DNA from: Holosporales bacterium
GTDB taxonomy: Bacteria > Pseudomonadota > Alphaproteobacteria > UBA3830 > JAIRMZ01
NCBI GenBank assembly: GCA_031255325.1
Contig: JAIRST010000054.1
Location: forward strand, 1 to 12,981
Length of the DNA stretch: 12,981 bases
Reading direction: 5' to 3'
Numbering within the stretch: position 1 is the first letter of the stretch; each line of letters starts with the position of its first letter. Shown piece after piece: positions 5,454 to 12,981 of the stretch. The notes beneath the pieces are model-generated. The model was given only the letters and a program-made list of their open reading frames with translations, was not told where the DNA came from and did not search any database. Both the position numbers and the translations under genes were made by a program.

Positions 5454-7673
5454 GTGCACCTACCGATACGCCTTTATTGCGCTTTTTTGTGGATACTCGA
5501 AAAAATCACAGAAAGAGCAAAAGTATACCGGTGGCTTATCTACATATTATTTACCCTTACAGCGCTCCTTAGCGCGTTGATCTATAGCATTTTTTCTAAA
5601 AGCTTTTTTCTGTCGGATAATCGTGTCCTTGTGTTGGTCTATGCGGACATCGTTTTAGTTCTATGTCTTTCTTTTATTATTGGGCAGCGCTTAGTCAAAT
5701 TGTGGGTTGAGCGACGTCAAGGTGTTCCTGGGGCACGGTTACACATACGTTTTGTAACTATTTTTTCTTTACTGACCATCATTCCGTCCGTATTAATGGC
5801 GTTTTTTGCAGCAGCTTTTTTGCATGGAGGGCTCGAATCTTGGTTTACAGAACGTAACCAGCAAGCTCTTCAAGAATCTCTTCACGTTGCAGAAACTTAC
5901 TTTAAAGAACATCAAGAAGCGATCCTTGCGGATGCCGTAGTCATGGCGCAGCTTATAGAAGCCCATCTTCCTGCTGTTATTGGTGATGAGGAAATGCGCA
6001 ATGCTATACTCACGAAATTTTCAGCTTTAAAAGCTTTCTCCGAAGCTATCATTTTTGACACTTCCTTAGATGTAATAGCCCGTATACCATTTAGTTATTC
6101 CTTGGAATTCGAAGGGTTTAAACGAAATGAGTTAGAAGAAGCTTTTCTGCAGAATGTTGTTCTTCTTAACAAATCTCCTGAACATATACGTGCTCTTATT
6201 GGAATAGACCTAAATGGTCTACGCGCTTTTCTTTTAGTAGGGCGCTCCGTTGATCCAAGCGTTATTACCCATATTGCCAAAGTACGAAACGCTGTTGAGG
6301 ATTATACGCACGCTCTTTCAATGCGATGGAACTTAGAGATTACCTTCGCGTTAGTGTTTCTGGTTGTTGCCTTTTCGTTGATTTTTTCTGCTATTGCTGT
6401 CGCCCTTATTTTGTCATCACAGATTGTATGTCCTATTGGGCGTCTGATTAACGCGGCAGAAAATATCAAAAATGGAGACCTAACAACACGTGTTCGCGTA
6501 GAGGAAAAAGATATACAAGATGAACTTGGTCTTTTAAGTCGCACTTTTAATGAGATGGTTGAACAGCTTCAAGAACAGCGCCACGCTCTCCTTCAGGCGA
6601 ATACGCTTCTTGAAGAGCGTCATCGATTTACCGAAAGCGTTTTGTTTGGTATTTCCTCTGGCGTTATCAGTTTAGATGCACAAAGCCGTGTGCGCCTTGT
6701 CAACAAAGCCGCAGAGAATCTTTTGAAATTAGAAAACTCCACCTGTGTAGGGCGCCTTTTAAGTGATATAGTTCCTGAATTTACAGCCGCCGTAGGAAAA
6801 TTTATCACAGCATCTGCTCGTTCTTTTAACCTTCACGAAACGGAAATTTCTTTCAAATTATCTGGCCAAGATCGGTCTTTTTTGCTGCGTACGACACCCA
6901 CTAACCTAGAAGGACAACTGGATGGATTCGTTGTTACATTTGATGATCTTACGGAGCTTATTGCGGCACAAAAAAAAGCTGCTTGGTCTGATGTTGCGCG
7001 TCGCTTAGCGCATGAAATTAAAAATCCCCTTACACCGGTCCAACTTTCTGCTGAGCGTCTCTATAGAAAATATCTATCACAGATAACTACAGAACCTGAT
7101 ACTTTCGCACAACTTACCCATACTATCGGGAAACAAGTAGAAAACATTCGTAAATTATTAGACGAATTCAGCTTATTTGCACGATTACCAGATCCTATTT
7201 TGCGTCCTTGCGATCTTTTGAAAATATGTCAGCAGACGGTATTTCTTGTGCAAACAGCTTACCCTAAGATTCAACTAACCTGTGCTTGTAAAAATAAGCT
7301 TGAACGCGTCATGATGAAAGGAGATGAAGGGCTTTTACGCCAAGTGATCATAAATCTTTTACAAAACGCCGCTTGCGCCTTAGGACAAGCTGTTGTTTTG
7401 CAAGAAAATCCTATAATAGATGTAGAAATTTCTGTTAAAAATAAAGAAATTGTTGTAGCTATTTCTGATAATGGTTCTGGCTTTCCGGAAGAGCATCTCC
7501 AACGTTTGACAGATCCTTACGTAACTTTCTCACAAGGAGGAACAGGGCTGGGTCTTGCTATTGTCAAAAAAATTGTTCAAGATCATGGGGGGTCTATGGT
7601 GTTAAGAAACAGGGAGAGGGGAGCAGAGGTGCGCCTTACTTTTCATACAGACTTGGATAAAAAGGACGTATAG
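5454..7673 (+). CDS. ntrY: NtrY-type membrane sensor histidine kinase
   Basis: 739-residue sensor kinase that phosphorylates NtrX. Domains in order: three N-terminal membrane helices (about 29-48, 57-78, 100-122), an extracytoplasmic sensing segment (about 123-295, opening with GLESWFTERNQQAL as in NtrY proteins), a fourth helix (about 297-321), a HAMP linker (about 322-375), a PAS region (about 390-500), the dimerisation/phosphoacceptor domain with His520 in RLAHEIKNPLTPVQLSAERL, and an ATPase domain. The ATP site is intact: N-box with Asn638, DNGSGFPEEH near 672, GGTGLGLAIVKKI near 695. Length is that of typical NtrY (about 720-770). Start GTG with AAAGGGGA just upstream. ntrX begins three bases after the stop, so the two are co-transcribed. 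In alphaproteobacteria NtrYX affects nitrogen, redox or envelope responses, depending on species; ntrB/ntrC are not seen here. Confidence 0.95.
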   Translation: MHLPIRLYCAFLWILEKITERAKVYRWLIYILFTLTALLSALIYSIFSKSFFLSDNRVLVLVYADIVLVLCLSFIIGQRLVKLWVERRQGVPGARLHIRFVTIFSLLTIIPSVLMAFFAAAFLHGGLESWFTERNQQALQESLHVAETYFKEHQEAILADAVVMAQLIEAHLPAVIGDEEMRNAILTKFSALKAFSEAIIFDTSLDVIARIPFSYSLEFEGFKRNELEEAFLQNVVLLNKSPEHIRALIGIDLNGLRAFLLVGRSVDPSVITHIAKVRNAVEDYTHALSMRWNLEITFALVFLVVAFSLIFSAIAVALILSSQIVCPIGRLINAAENIKNGDLTTRVRVEEKDIQDELGLLSRTFNEMVEQLQEQRHALLQANTLLEERHRFTESVLFGISSGVISLDAQSRVRLVNKAAENLLKLENSTCVGRLLSDIVPEFTAAVGKFITASARSFNLHETEISFKLSGQDRSFLLRTTPTNLEGQLDGFVVTFDDLTELIAAQKKAAWSDVARRLAHEIKNPLTPVQLSAERLYRKYLSQITTEPDTFAQLTHTIGKQVENIRKLLDEFSLFARLPDPILRPCDLLKICQQTVFLVQTAYPKIQLTCACKNKLERVMMKGDEGLLRQVIINLLQNAACALGQAVVLQENPIIDVEISVKNKEIVVAISDNGSGFPEEHLQRLTDPYVTFSQGGTGLGLAIVKKIVQDHGGSMVLRNRERGAEVRLTFHTDLDKKDV

Positions 7674-7676
7674 TCG

Positions 7677-9077
7677 ATGCAATCGAGTATTTTGATTATT
7701 GATGACGAACTAGAGGTGCGTCGCCTTATCGCAGAGATCCTTGAAGATGAAAAGTACAGCACGCTAAGAGCGGGAGAAGCTACAGAAGCTTTGCATTTGG
7801 CGGAAAAACATGAACCTACAATGGTATTTTTAGATTTATGGCTGAATGACGATGCTTCGGGGGGAATGGCGGTTCTCGAACGCCTCCATGAACAATTTCC
7901 TGATTTGCCTATTGTTATGATCTCTGGTCATGGAACTATCGAGGTTGCGTTGGAAGCCATACGCAAAGGAGCGTATGACTTTATTGAGAAACCTTTCGTA
8001 ACAGAACGCTTGCTGTCCGTTACACGACGTGCTTGTGAAACGGCTCATCTGAAAAAAGAAAATAATCGTTTGCGTCGAAAGGCCAATTTAGAAATGCGTC
8101 TTATCGGCCATTCTCGTGCCTTGGGAGAGGTTCAACGTTTAATCGAAAGGGTGGCTCCAACAAACAGTCGCGTTTTTATTCACAGTCCAATCGGAGGGGA
8201 GGGAGAGATTGTTGCTCACCTTGTGCATGAAAAATCCATCAGAAGCAAAACCCCTTTTATCGCCGTTAATTGTTCAATGATAAATGCTGAACGCTTGGGT
8301 AAAGATTTATTTGGGGAAGAAGATGCTAACGTCTCTCGTGCTGGATTTTTTCAGAAAGCCGCTGGAGGAACGCTGTTCTTAGAAGATATCACGGATATGC
8401 CTGCTGATATTCAAGCTAAGCTATTGCATGTTCTTCAAGAGGGGGTATTCACGCGTATGGGGGGGGTGCGATCGATTCCTGCAGATGTCAGAATTGTCAG
8501 TTCTACGTCTATCCCACGGAAAGAGCTTTGTTTTAAAGAAGGGGCTTTTCGTCAAGATTTATATTATCGGTTAAGTGTTGTTCCGATAGAAGTTCCTCCT
8601 TTAGCAGAGCGAAGAGAGGACATATTACCGCTTATCAACCATTTCTTAATCCATGCAGAAGCATGCTTTGGACTGCCTCCTCGTAAAATGAGTGCGGAAC
8701 TTCTTTCTGTGTTACAGGCGTATTATTGGCCTGGAAATGTTCGCCAAGTGCGTAATGTTATAGAATGGATACTTATTATGGCATCAGAGTCGGAAGAAGA
8801 AGAAATTGGACTTGATTTGCTGCCTCCTGAGATTTCTCGTTCCGCGGAAATTGCCTTGCCTACGGCACAAGCTGCTAAGCTCATTACGCTTCCCCTTAAG
8901 GATGCACGGAGCCTTTTTGAACGCGATTATCTTATAGCACAAGTTGAGCGCTTTTCTGGCAACATATCTCAAACAGCCGAATTTATCGGAATGGAACGTT
9001 CTGCTCTTCACCGAAAGTTAAAAAGTCTACAAGTTCCCGTTACCCGACACGAGGATCGCGGACCATCAATGGAATGA
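7677..9077 (+). CDS. ntrX: NtrX-type response regulator, degenerate AAA+ domain
   Basis: 466-residue response regulator. Receiver domain (about 1-120) is complete: acidic pair Asp9/Asp10, phosphoacceptor Asp53, conserved Lys105. A sigma54-type AAA+ domain (about 140-370) follows, then a Fis-like helix-turn-helix at the C-terminus (about 408-450, with GNISQTAEFIGMERSALHRKL). The order and length match NtrX. The ATPase core is abnormal: the Walker A position reads SPIGGEGE (170-177), with Gly where Lys is needed. Walker B reads LFLED rather than LFLDE. The GAFTGA sigma54-contact loop is absent, the region after LFGEED being shortened. The later segments FRQDLYYRL and WPGNVRQVRN are well kept. 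Lack of GAFTGA is, as I recall, common in alphaproteobacterial NtrX; loss of the Walker A Lys is more striking. It probably binds DNA and regulates without ATP-driven sigma54 activation. ATG start with AAGGA ten bases upstream. Confidence 0.93.
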   Translation: MQSSILIIDDELEVRRLIAEILEDEKYSTLRAGEATEALHLAEKHEPTMVFLDLWLNDDASGGMAVLERLHEQFPDLPIVMISGHGTIEVALEAIRKGAYDFIEKPFVTERLLSVTRRACETAHLKKENNRLRRKANLEMRLIGHSRALGEVQRLIERVAPTNSRVFIHSPIGGEGEIVAHLVHEKSIRSKTPFIAVNCSMINAERLGKDLFGEEDANVSRAGFFQKAAGGTLFLEDITDMPADIQAKLLHVLQEGVFTRMGGVRSIPADVRIVSSTSIPRKELCFKEGAFRQDLYYRLSVVPIEVPPLAERREDILPLINHFLIHAEACFGLPPRKMSAELLSVLQAYYWPGNVRQVRNVIEWILIMASESEEEEIGLDLLPPEISRSAEIALPTAQAAKLITLPLKDARSLFERDYLIAQVERFSGNISQTAEFIGMERSALHRKLKSLQVPVTRHEDRGPSME

Positions 9078-9275
9078 TTTTTGAGGATTGGACAATATAT
9101 GGTGTTCTGCGTTCTGCATTGATTGTTTTGCATTATCAAACGTAAGAATCCTTTTATGATTCAATGCGATATGTTTTTGTAACTTTAAGAATTCATCGTT
9201 AATTGCCTTTAAGATCTTATAGGAATTACCAATTTCATGTACATTTTCTGTGTTAGTTCTGTGCCCTATACTCAA
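9066..9275 (-). CDS. Hypothetical small ORF, doubtful
   Basis: A 69-codon frame on the minus strand covers most of the ntrX-clpB gap and overlaps the end of ntrX by 12 bases. Its product is hydrophilic and helical-looking (for example KAINDEFLKLQKHIALNHKR), which is more protein-like than a random frame, but I do not recognise it. The only start is TTG (9275-9273), without a ribosome site, and an in-frame stop lies six codons further upstream. It may be a remnant of a larger gene or chance. Confidence 0.2.
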   Translation of the reverse strand: MSIGHRTNTENVHEIGNSYKILKAINDEFLKLQKHIALNHKRILTFDNAKQSMQNAEHHILSNPQKSFH

Positions 9276-9381
9276 TGGAAAATAAGTAAAAATTCAGATT
9301 TCCATTATGAAACATATCACTTCCCTTGAAAACCATTCAGAAATAGCGCTTCAATAAGAATGAAAAGAAAGGAGATTTTTT
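9078..9381. other. ntrX-clpB intergenic region
   Basis: 304 bases without a firm gene. It holds the doubtful minus-strand frame 9066-9275, a heat-shock-like promoter at about 9325-9357 and the clpB ribosome site AAAGGAG (9368-9374). I see no T-tract hairpin to terminate ntrX transcripts. Confidence 0.5.
9325..9357 (+). promoter_or_regulatory. Possible sigma32 heat-shock promoter of clpB
   Basis: CCCTTGAAA ends near 9331 and matches the sigma32 -35 core CTTGAAA. A -10-like element GCTTCAATA follows about 16 bases later (near 9348-9356); it fits the CCCCAT-type -10 only weakly. A transcript starting near 9363 would have a leader of about 20 bases before the clpB ATG. Known sigma32 control of clpB supports the reading. 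Confidence 0.45.
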
Positions 9382-11949
9382 ATGTTAGAGATGAGTTCTA
9401 AGACGCGTTCTATTTTTGAAGCAGCCCATCGATGCTGTGCGCAGAAAGGGCATCAGCATATTACACCAGAGCATGTTCTGTGCGCTTTTTTAGAGGATGT
9501 CGAGGGGCGTGCTTTGCTGGAATCGAGTGGTGCCAACACGTCAATGCTGGGGGAGAGTATCGAAGCAGCATTGAAAAAATATTCCGTTGTGGAAGGTACG
9601 CAAGAGATCTTTATCTCAGGAGATACTTCTCGTTTACTTGCGAGTGCTGAGACAGCGTCAAAAAAAAATAAAGATAAATTCATTCCTTTAGATTGGCTGC
9701 TTTTAGCGTATTTTGATTATGCTTCCTGGCCGGCAACGCAAGCTTTGATAAAAGCGGGCGTTCAGAAAGTACAGCTAGAGCAAGTCCTCACACAACAGCG
9801 CCAAGGGCGGACGGTGGATACGGAAAATGCGGAAAGTACTTTTCAGGCTCTTAAGAAGTACACATGCAACCTAACAGAAGAAGCCCGGAAAGGTAAACTT
9901 GATCCCGTCATTGGGCGCGAGGAAGAGATCTGGCGCGCAATTCAGGTGCTCAGTCGTCGGACGAAAAATAATCCCGTTCTAATCGGCGATCCTGGTGTGG
10001 GAAAGACAGCAATTGTAGATGGATTGGCACACCGTATCATTGCTCAGGATGTGCCAGAGAGTTTGAAAGAGGCGCGATTACTTTCTTTGGATCTCGGCGC
10101 TCTTATCGCTGGGGCAAAATTTCGCGGTGAGTTCGAAGAGCGCCTGAAAGCTGTTCTTTCAGATATTTCTACGAGTACAGACCATCTTATTTTGTTCATT
10201 GATGAATTACATACCTTAGTAGGCGCTGGACGTGCAGATGGGGCGATGGATGCGGCAAATATGCTGAAACCTGCCCTTGCACGGGGAGAACTTCACTGCA
10301 TTGGCGCCACAACACTTGATGAATATCGGCTTCATATCGAAAAGGATGCTGCTCTTGCACGGCGTTTTCAGACGGTGTATGTCGAGGCCCCAAGCGTGGA
10401 AGAGACGATCTCTATCTTGCGTGGGTTGAAAGAAAAATACGAGTTGCATCATGGTGTCAAAATCACCGATGGAGCTCTTGTCGCAGCAGCAACTTTATCC
10501 AATCGCTATATCTCAGATCGGCACTTGCCGGATAAAGCGATAGATTTAATAGATGAAGCGGCCAGCCGGCTAAGGATGGCGGTAGATTCCAAGCCTGAAG
10601 CGCTTGATGAAATCGACAGACGCCTGATGCAAGCCAAAATAGAGAAAGAAGCGCTCCTGAAAGAAGACGATGCGGCCTCAAAAGAAAGGCTTGTTCGCCT
10701 TGAGGTAGAAATTGATGAGCTTGAGAAGAAATCCGGTGAGCTAGGAGATGTATGGCGAAAGGAGAAAGAGAGGCTTGCCGAAATACGCTCTTTGAAAGAG
10801 CAGTTAGAAAGTCGCCGGCTGGAATTAGAAGAAGCACAGCGTCAAGGGCAATGGAGTCGCGCAGGGGAATTAAAATACAGCGTCATTCCGGAACTTGAGA
10901 AAAAAATCCATGAAAAAGAAGAGAAAAAAGATACAGAAATGCTGTTGCAAGAGCGCGTTACCGAGCAAGATATTGCTTCGGTAGTTGCGCGATGGTCGGG
11001 TGTTCCCGTTGAAAAAATGCTAGGGTCGGAACGGGAGAAATTTTTGCATATGGAGATCTTCTTAAAACGCCGTGTTGTGGGACAAGAGAACGCTGTTACG
11101 GCTATTTCTGAGGCAGTACGGCGTTCGCGCGCAGGCCTACATGATCCCAAGCGGCCTATAGGATCCTTTCTCTTCCTGGGACCAACAGGCGTGGGTAAAA
11201 CAGAACTTGCCAAAGCTCTTGCCTTTTTCTTGTTCGATGATGAAGCTGCTTTGGTTCGGATTGACATGTCCGAGTACATGGAACGTCATGCCGTTTCGCG
11301 TCTTATTGGGGCACCTCCTGGCTATGTCGGCTATGAACAAGGAGGGGTTTTAACAGAAGCCGTACGGCGGCGTCCGTACCAAGTGCTCCTCTTTGATGAA
11401 GTGGAAAAAGCGCACACGGATGTTTTTAATATCTTATTACAAGTACTAGATGATGGACGATTGACCGATAGCCAAGGGCACACGGTGGATTTCAAGAATA
11501 CACTTATCTTATTGACCTCTAATTTGGGCGCAGAGTTTTTAACGAATCTTTCCCCAGAATCTTCTGCAGAAGTAGCACGCTCTGAGGTAATGGCAGTCGT
11601 TCGGGCGACTTTTCGACCAGAGTTTTTGAATAGGTTGGATGATATTCTTCTCTTCAATCGTTTAAGCCTCGACTGCATGGTAGGAATCGTCGCAATTCAG
11701 TTAGGCGGGTTACAAGCGCGTCTTGCAGAACAAGAGGTTACTTTAGAAGTGTCAGAAGAGGCATTGCAGTCATTAGCGCATGAAGGGTTTGATCCAGCCT
11801 ATGGGGCGCGCCCCTTGAAACGGGTTATTCAAAAGAAACTGGAAAATCCGCTTGCAACCCTTTTGTTAGAGGGTAAAATTTTGCCAGGGACCGTTGTGCA
11901 AGCAAAATGCATAGACGGAAGCCTTGCTTTTGAGGCTTCCCCCGTATAA
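9382..11949 (+). CDS. clpB: ATP-dependent protein disaggregase ClpB
   Basis: 855-residue AAA+ chaperone that, with DnaK, threads proteins out of aggregates in the cytoplasm. N-terminal Clp repeat domain (about 1-145), first ATPase domain (about 160-400) with Walker A GDPGVGKT (202-209) and Walker B LILFIDE (269-275), a coiled-coil middle domain (about 405-525) that distinguishes ClpB from ClpA, and a second ATPase domain with Walker A GPTGVGKT (600-607), pore loop GYVGYEQGG (647-655), Walker B VLLFDE (668-673), RPEFLNRLD (745-753) and sensor 2 GAR (808-810). Length matches the family (about 855-865). There is no ClpP-docking IGF/IGL loop evident. ATG start with AAAGGAG at 7 bases; Met4 is a less likely alternative. 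A heat-shock-like promoter precedes it, and the HAD gene follows at 22 bases. GC-rich relative to the MFS gene (31 G/C in the 60 bases 10081-10140). Confidence 0.96.
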   Translation: MLEMSSKTRSIFEAAHRCCAQKGHQHITPEHVLCAFLEDVEGRALLESSGANTSMLGESIEAALKKYSVVEGTQEIFISGDTSRLLASAETASKKNKDKFIPLDWLLLAYFDYASWPATQALIKAGVQKVQLEQVLTQQRQGRTVDTENAESTFQALKKYTCNLTEEARKGKLDPVIGREEEIWRAIQVLSRRTKNNPVLIGDPGVGKTAIVDGLAHRIIAQDVPESLKEARLLSLDLGALIAGAKFRGEFEERLKAVLSDISTSTDHLILFIDELHTLVGAGRADGAMDAANMLKPALARGELHCIGATTLDEYRLHIEKDAALARRFQTVYVEAPSVEETISILRGLKEKYELHHGVKITDGALVAAATLSNRYISDRHLPDKAIDLIDEAASRLRMAVDSKPEALDEIDRRLMQAKIEKEALLKEDDAASKERLVRLEVEIDELEKKSGELGDVWRKEKERLAEIRSLKEQLESRRLELEEAQRQGQWSRAGELKYSVIPELEKKIHEKEEKKDTEMLLQERVTEQDIASVVARWSGVPVEKMLGSEREKFLHMEIFLKRRVVGQENAVTAISEAVRRSRAGLHDPKRPIGSFLFLGPTGVGKTELAKALAFFLFDDEAALVRIDMSEYMERHAVSRLIGAPPGYVGYEQGGVLTEAVRRRPYQVLLFDEVEKAHTDVFNILLQVLDDGRLTDSQGHTVDFKNTLILLTSNLGAEFLTNLSPESSAEVARSEVMAVVRATFRPEFLNRLDDILLFNRLSLDCMVGIVAIQLGGLQARLAEQEVTLEVSEEALQSLAHEGFDPAYGARPLKRVIQKKLENPLATLLLEGKILPGTVVQAKCIDGSLAFEASPV

Positions 11950-11971
11950 AGATACGTTACAAAGAGAGAAA

Positions 11972-12766
11972 ATGAAAACTTTACAAAGCGTATCTGATAT
12001 TATTGAACACTACGATGTTTACTTCGTTGACATCTGGGGAGTACTGTACAACGAAGGGGAAGGCGTAATTGCAACGGCATGCTCTGGATTGCAGGCTTTA
12101 CAAGATACTCGAAAGACAGTTGTACTTGTTTCGAACTCTCCTCGGTTAGGAGAAGCAGTCATTACGTTTCTTGAAGGGGAGGGTATCTCTAGAAAACTTT
12201 ACCAGCATATTGTGACTTCAGGGGATTGTACTCGTCAGTACTTCGAATCGCAGGGCAAGCCTGTCTTGTGCTACTTAGTGGGGCGTCCGCATAATCAGGC
12301 GATGTTTAAGGATTTACCAATCACATTCGTTGAAGCCCCAGAGCAAGCAGAGGTACTTGTTCTTTGTGCTCCCGATAGAGATTCTCCCACACTTGATCCC
12401 TTTATTCCTTTGTTAGACCGGTGTTTAGCGGCACATGTGCCAATGGTATGCGCGAATCCTGATGAATACGTTCTTGTCAAAGGAGAAAAAATTGTTCGCA
12501 CAGGACTTTTGGCACAGTATTATGCTGAACAAGGCGGGCAAGTGACCTTATGTGGTAAGCCTTATGCTCCTATCTATGAGCGGGCGAAGGCTTTTGTGTC
12601 TCATGTTGAAAAAGTACGTTTATTAGCAATTGGGGATGGGCTAAAGACAGACATTTTGGGGGCACAGAACTTTGGAATTAACTCCCTGTGGATCTGCTCT
12701 GGCGTCAGCGCCGGAACACATAAGAGGGGTATTACACCCACCTATACGATGCAAATATTTCAGTGA
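11972..12766 (+). CDS. HAD-superfamily class IIA hydrolase (TIGR01459-like)
   Basis: 264-residue cytoplasmic phosphatase-like protein. HAD motif I is YFVDIWGVLYNEG with nucleophile Asp20. The residue two positions on is Trp rather than Asp, which I recall as the normal DxWG form of this alphaproteobacterial subfamily. Motif II is VVLVSNS (Ser54), motif III has Lys196 in LCGKPYAPIYERA, and motif IV is GDGLKTDILGA with Asp222 and Asp227. The cap between motifs II and III places it in class IIA, with NagD-like proteins. Substrate unknown. I chose ATG 11972, 22 bases after the clpB stop, with a modest GAGAG ribosome site; a longer version from TTG 11924 would overlap clpB by 26 bases and adds a sequence not expected in the family. 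Close spacing suggests read-through from clpB. Confidence 0.85.
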   Translation: MKTLQSVSDIIEHYDVYFVDIWGVLYNEGEGVIATACSGLQALQDTRKTVVLVSNSPRLGEAVITFLEGEGISRKLYQHIVTSGDCTRQYFESQGKPVLCYLVGRPHNQAMFKDLPITFVEAPEQAEVLVLCAPDRDSPTLDPFIPLLDRCLAAHVPMVCANPDEYVLVKGEKIVRTGLLAQYYAEQGGQVTLCGKPYAPIYERAKAFVSHVEKVRLLAIGDGLKTDILGAQNFGINSLWICSGVSAGTHKRGITPTYTMQIFQ

Positions 12767-12820
12767 TAAAGGCGTTACGCCCTATAGGGTTGGGAGAGTG
12801 CCATTTTGGAGATTTATTAT

Positions 12821-12858
12821 AGGAGGGAATTTTGAATAGAGATGGAAGAAAAAAATAG
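12821..12858 (+). promoter_or_regulatory. Strong Shine-Dalgarno followed by a 8-codon mini-ORF
   Basis: AGGAGG (12821-12826) is a perfect ribosome-binding sequence. The nearest start, TTG at 12832-12834, opens a frame of eight codons ending at TAG (12856-12858). An ATG at 12842, 15 bases from the AGGAGG, opens a 19-codon frame ending at TGA (12899-12901) that is in frame with kdsB. It may be a leader, or the original start region of kdsB now interrupted. Confidence 0.35.
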
Positions 12859-12919
12859 AGAAAAGGGATTACAAGGAACGATTATTGTGGGGTGGGTCTG
12901 AAGGATAAGAGTATCAATC

Positions 12920-12981
12920 CTGTCGACGGCTGTTATTATTCCTGCGCGGTTACGATCTTCGCGTTTCCCTAGAAAGGTTTT
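12920..12981 (+). CDS. kdsB: KdsB, CMP-Kdo synthetase, 5' part, cut by window edge
   Basis: The last 50 bases encode AVIIPARLRSSRFPRKV, the N-terminal nucleotide-binding signature of 3-deoxy-manno-octulosonate cytidylyltransferase (IIPAR..S.R.P.K.L). This enzyme activates Kdo with CTP for lipid A-core assembly. The gene runs off the right edge. Its start is uncertain. In this frame a TGA lies at 12899-12901, and the six codons between it and CTG 12920 are AGG, ATA, AGA, GTA, TCA and ATC, so there is no ATG, GTG or TTG. CTG (12920) or ATC (12917) would give the usual few residues before the signature; AAGGA at 12901-12905 is a possible ribosome site. Otherwise the gene carries a 5' nonsense change or a sequencing error. 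A related nucleotidyltransferase is possible but the signature best fits KdsB. Confidence 0.7.
   Translation, partial: MSTAVIIPARLRSSRFPRKV

Noticed and set aside
10463..11678. Long minus-strand frames of 115-145 codons opposite clpB
   Set aside because: Shadow frames of a strongly conserved gene with all its family motifs on the plus strand.
12771..12789. Hairpins GGCGTTACGCC and CCCTATAGGG after the HAD gene as a terminator
   Set aside because: Stems are short (4-5 bp), and no T-tract follows; left unannotated.
1..12981. CRISPR array, insertion sequence, toxin-antitoxin pair or phage defence genes
   Set aside because: No regularly spaced repeats, transposase motifs, terminal inverted repeats or paired small genes with known folds were seen on either strand.
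12842..12981. UGA read as Trp or selenocysteine to join the 19-codon frame with kdsB
   Set aside because: Other genes in the window end in TGA and use TGG for Trp, and KdsB enzymes do not normally carry this N-terminal extension; a non-canonical start or a sequence change is simpler.

Overview
The window looks like a chromosomal piece of an alphaproteobacterium with a fairly low-GC genome. The best indications are an NtrY/NtrX two-component pair, an NtrX output domain without the GAFTGA loop, and a class IIA HAD hydrolase of the type common in alphaproteobacteria. A start of kdsB at the right edge implies Kdo-containing lipopolysaccharide, so a Gram-negative envelope. The degenerate NtrX ATPase, the secreted trypsin-like protease and the AT-rich left end would fit a host-associated lineage such as Holosporales or Rickettsiales. 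That placement is inference; no marker gene settles it.

Layout. Bases 1-265 hold no clear gene, only a sigma70-like promoter and very short reading frames. Bases 266-2051 (minus strand) read as a small operon: a lipoprotein, an unrecognised 57-codon ORF, and an MFS transporter whose GTG start overlaps the end of that ORF by four bases. A sequence with the form of a strong intrinsic terminator lies inside the first codons of the transporter. A D-Ala-D-Ala carboxypeptidase (2361-3563, plus) faces a secreted trypsin-like protease (3847-5256, minus), with a bidirectional terminator between them. The protease is divergent from ntrY-ntrX (5454-9077, plus), and the intergenic region carries a near-perfect dyad. 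A 304-base gap with a heat-shock-like promoter then leads to clpB (9382-11949), a HAD hydrolase (11972-12766) and the first codons of kdsB at the right edge.

How the genes relate. NtrY and NtrX form one translationally close unit: membrane sensor kinase and response regulator. ClpB is a stress disaggregase, with the HAD gene 22 bases behind it and probably co-transcribed. The carboxypeptidase and KdsB are envelope functions. The lipoprotein and MFS genes are visibly more AT-rich than the clpB region.

I did not find a clear new system. The points most worth a second look are the NtrX AAA+ domain with ruined Walker motifs, the terminator-like element inside the MFS gene just after a small overlapping ORF, the lack of a canonical start codon for kdsB, and the unexplained N-terminal region of the trypsin-like protease.
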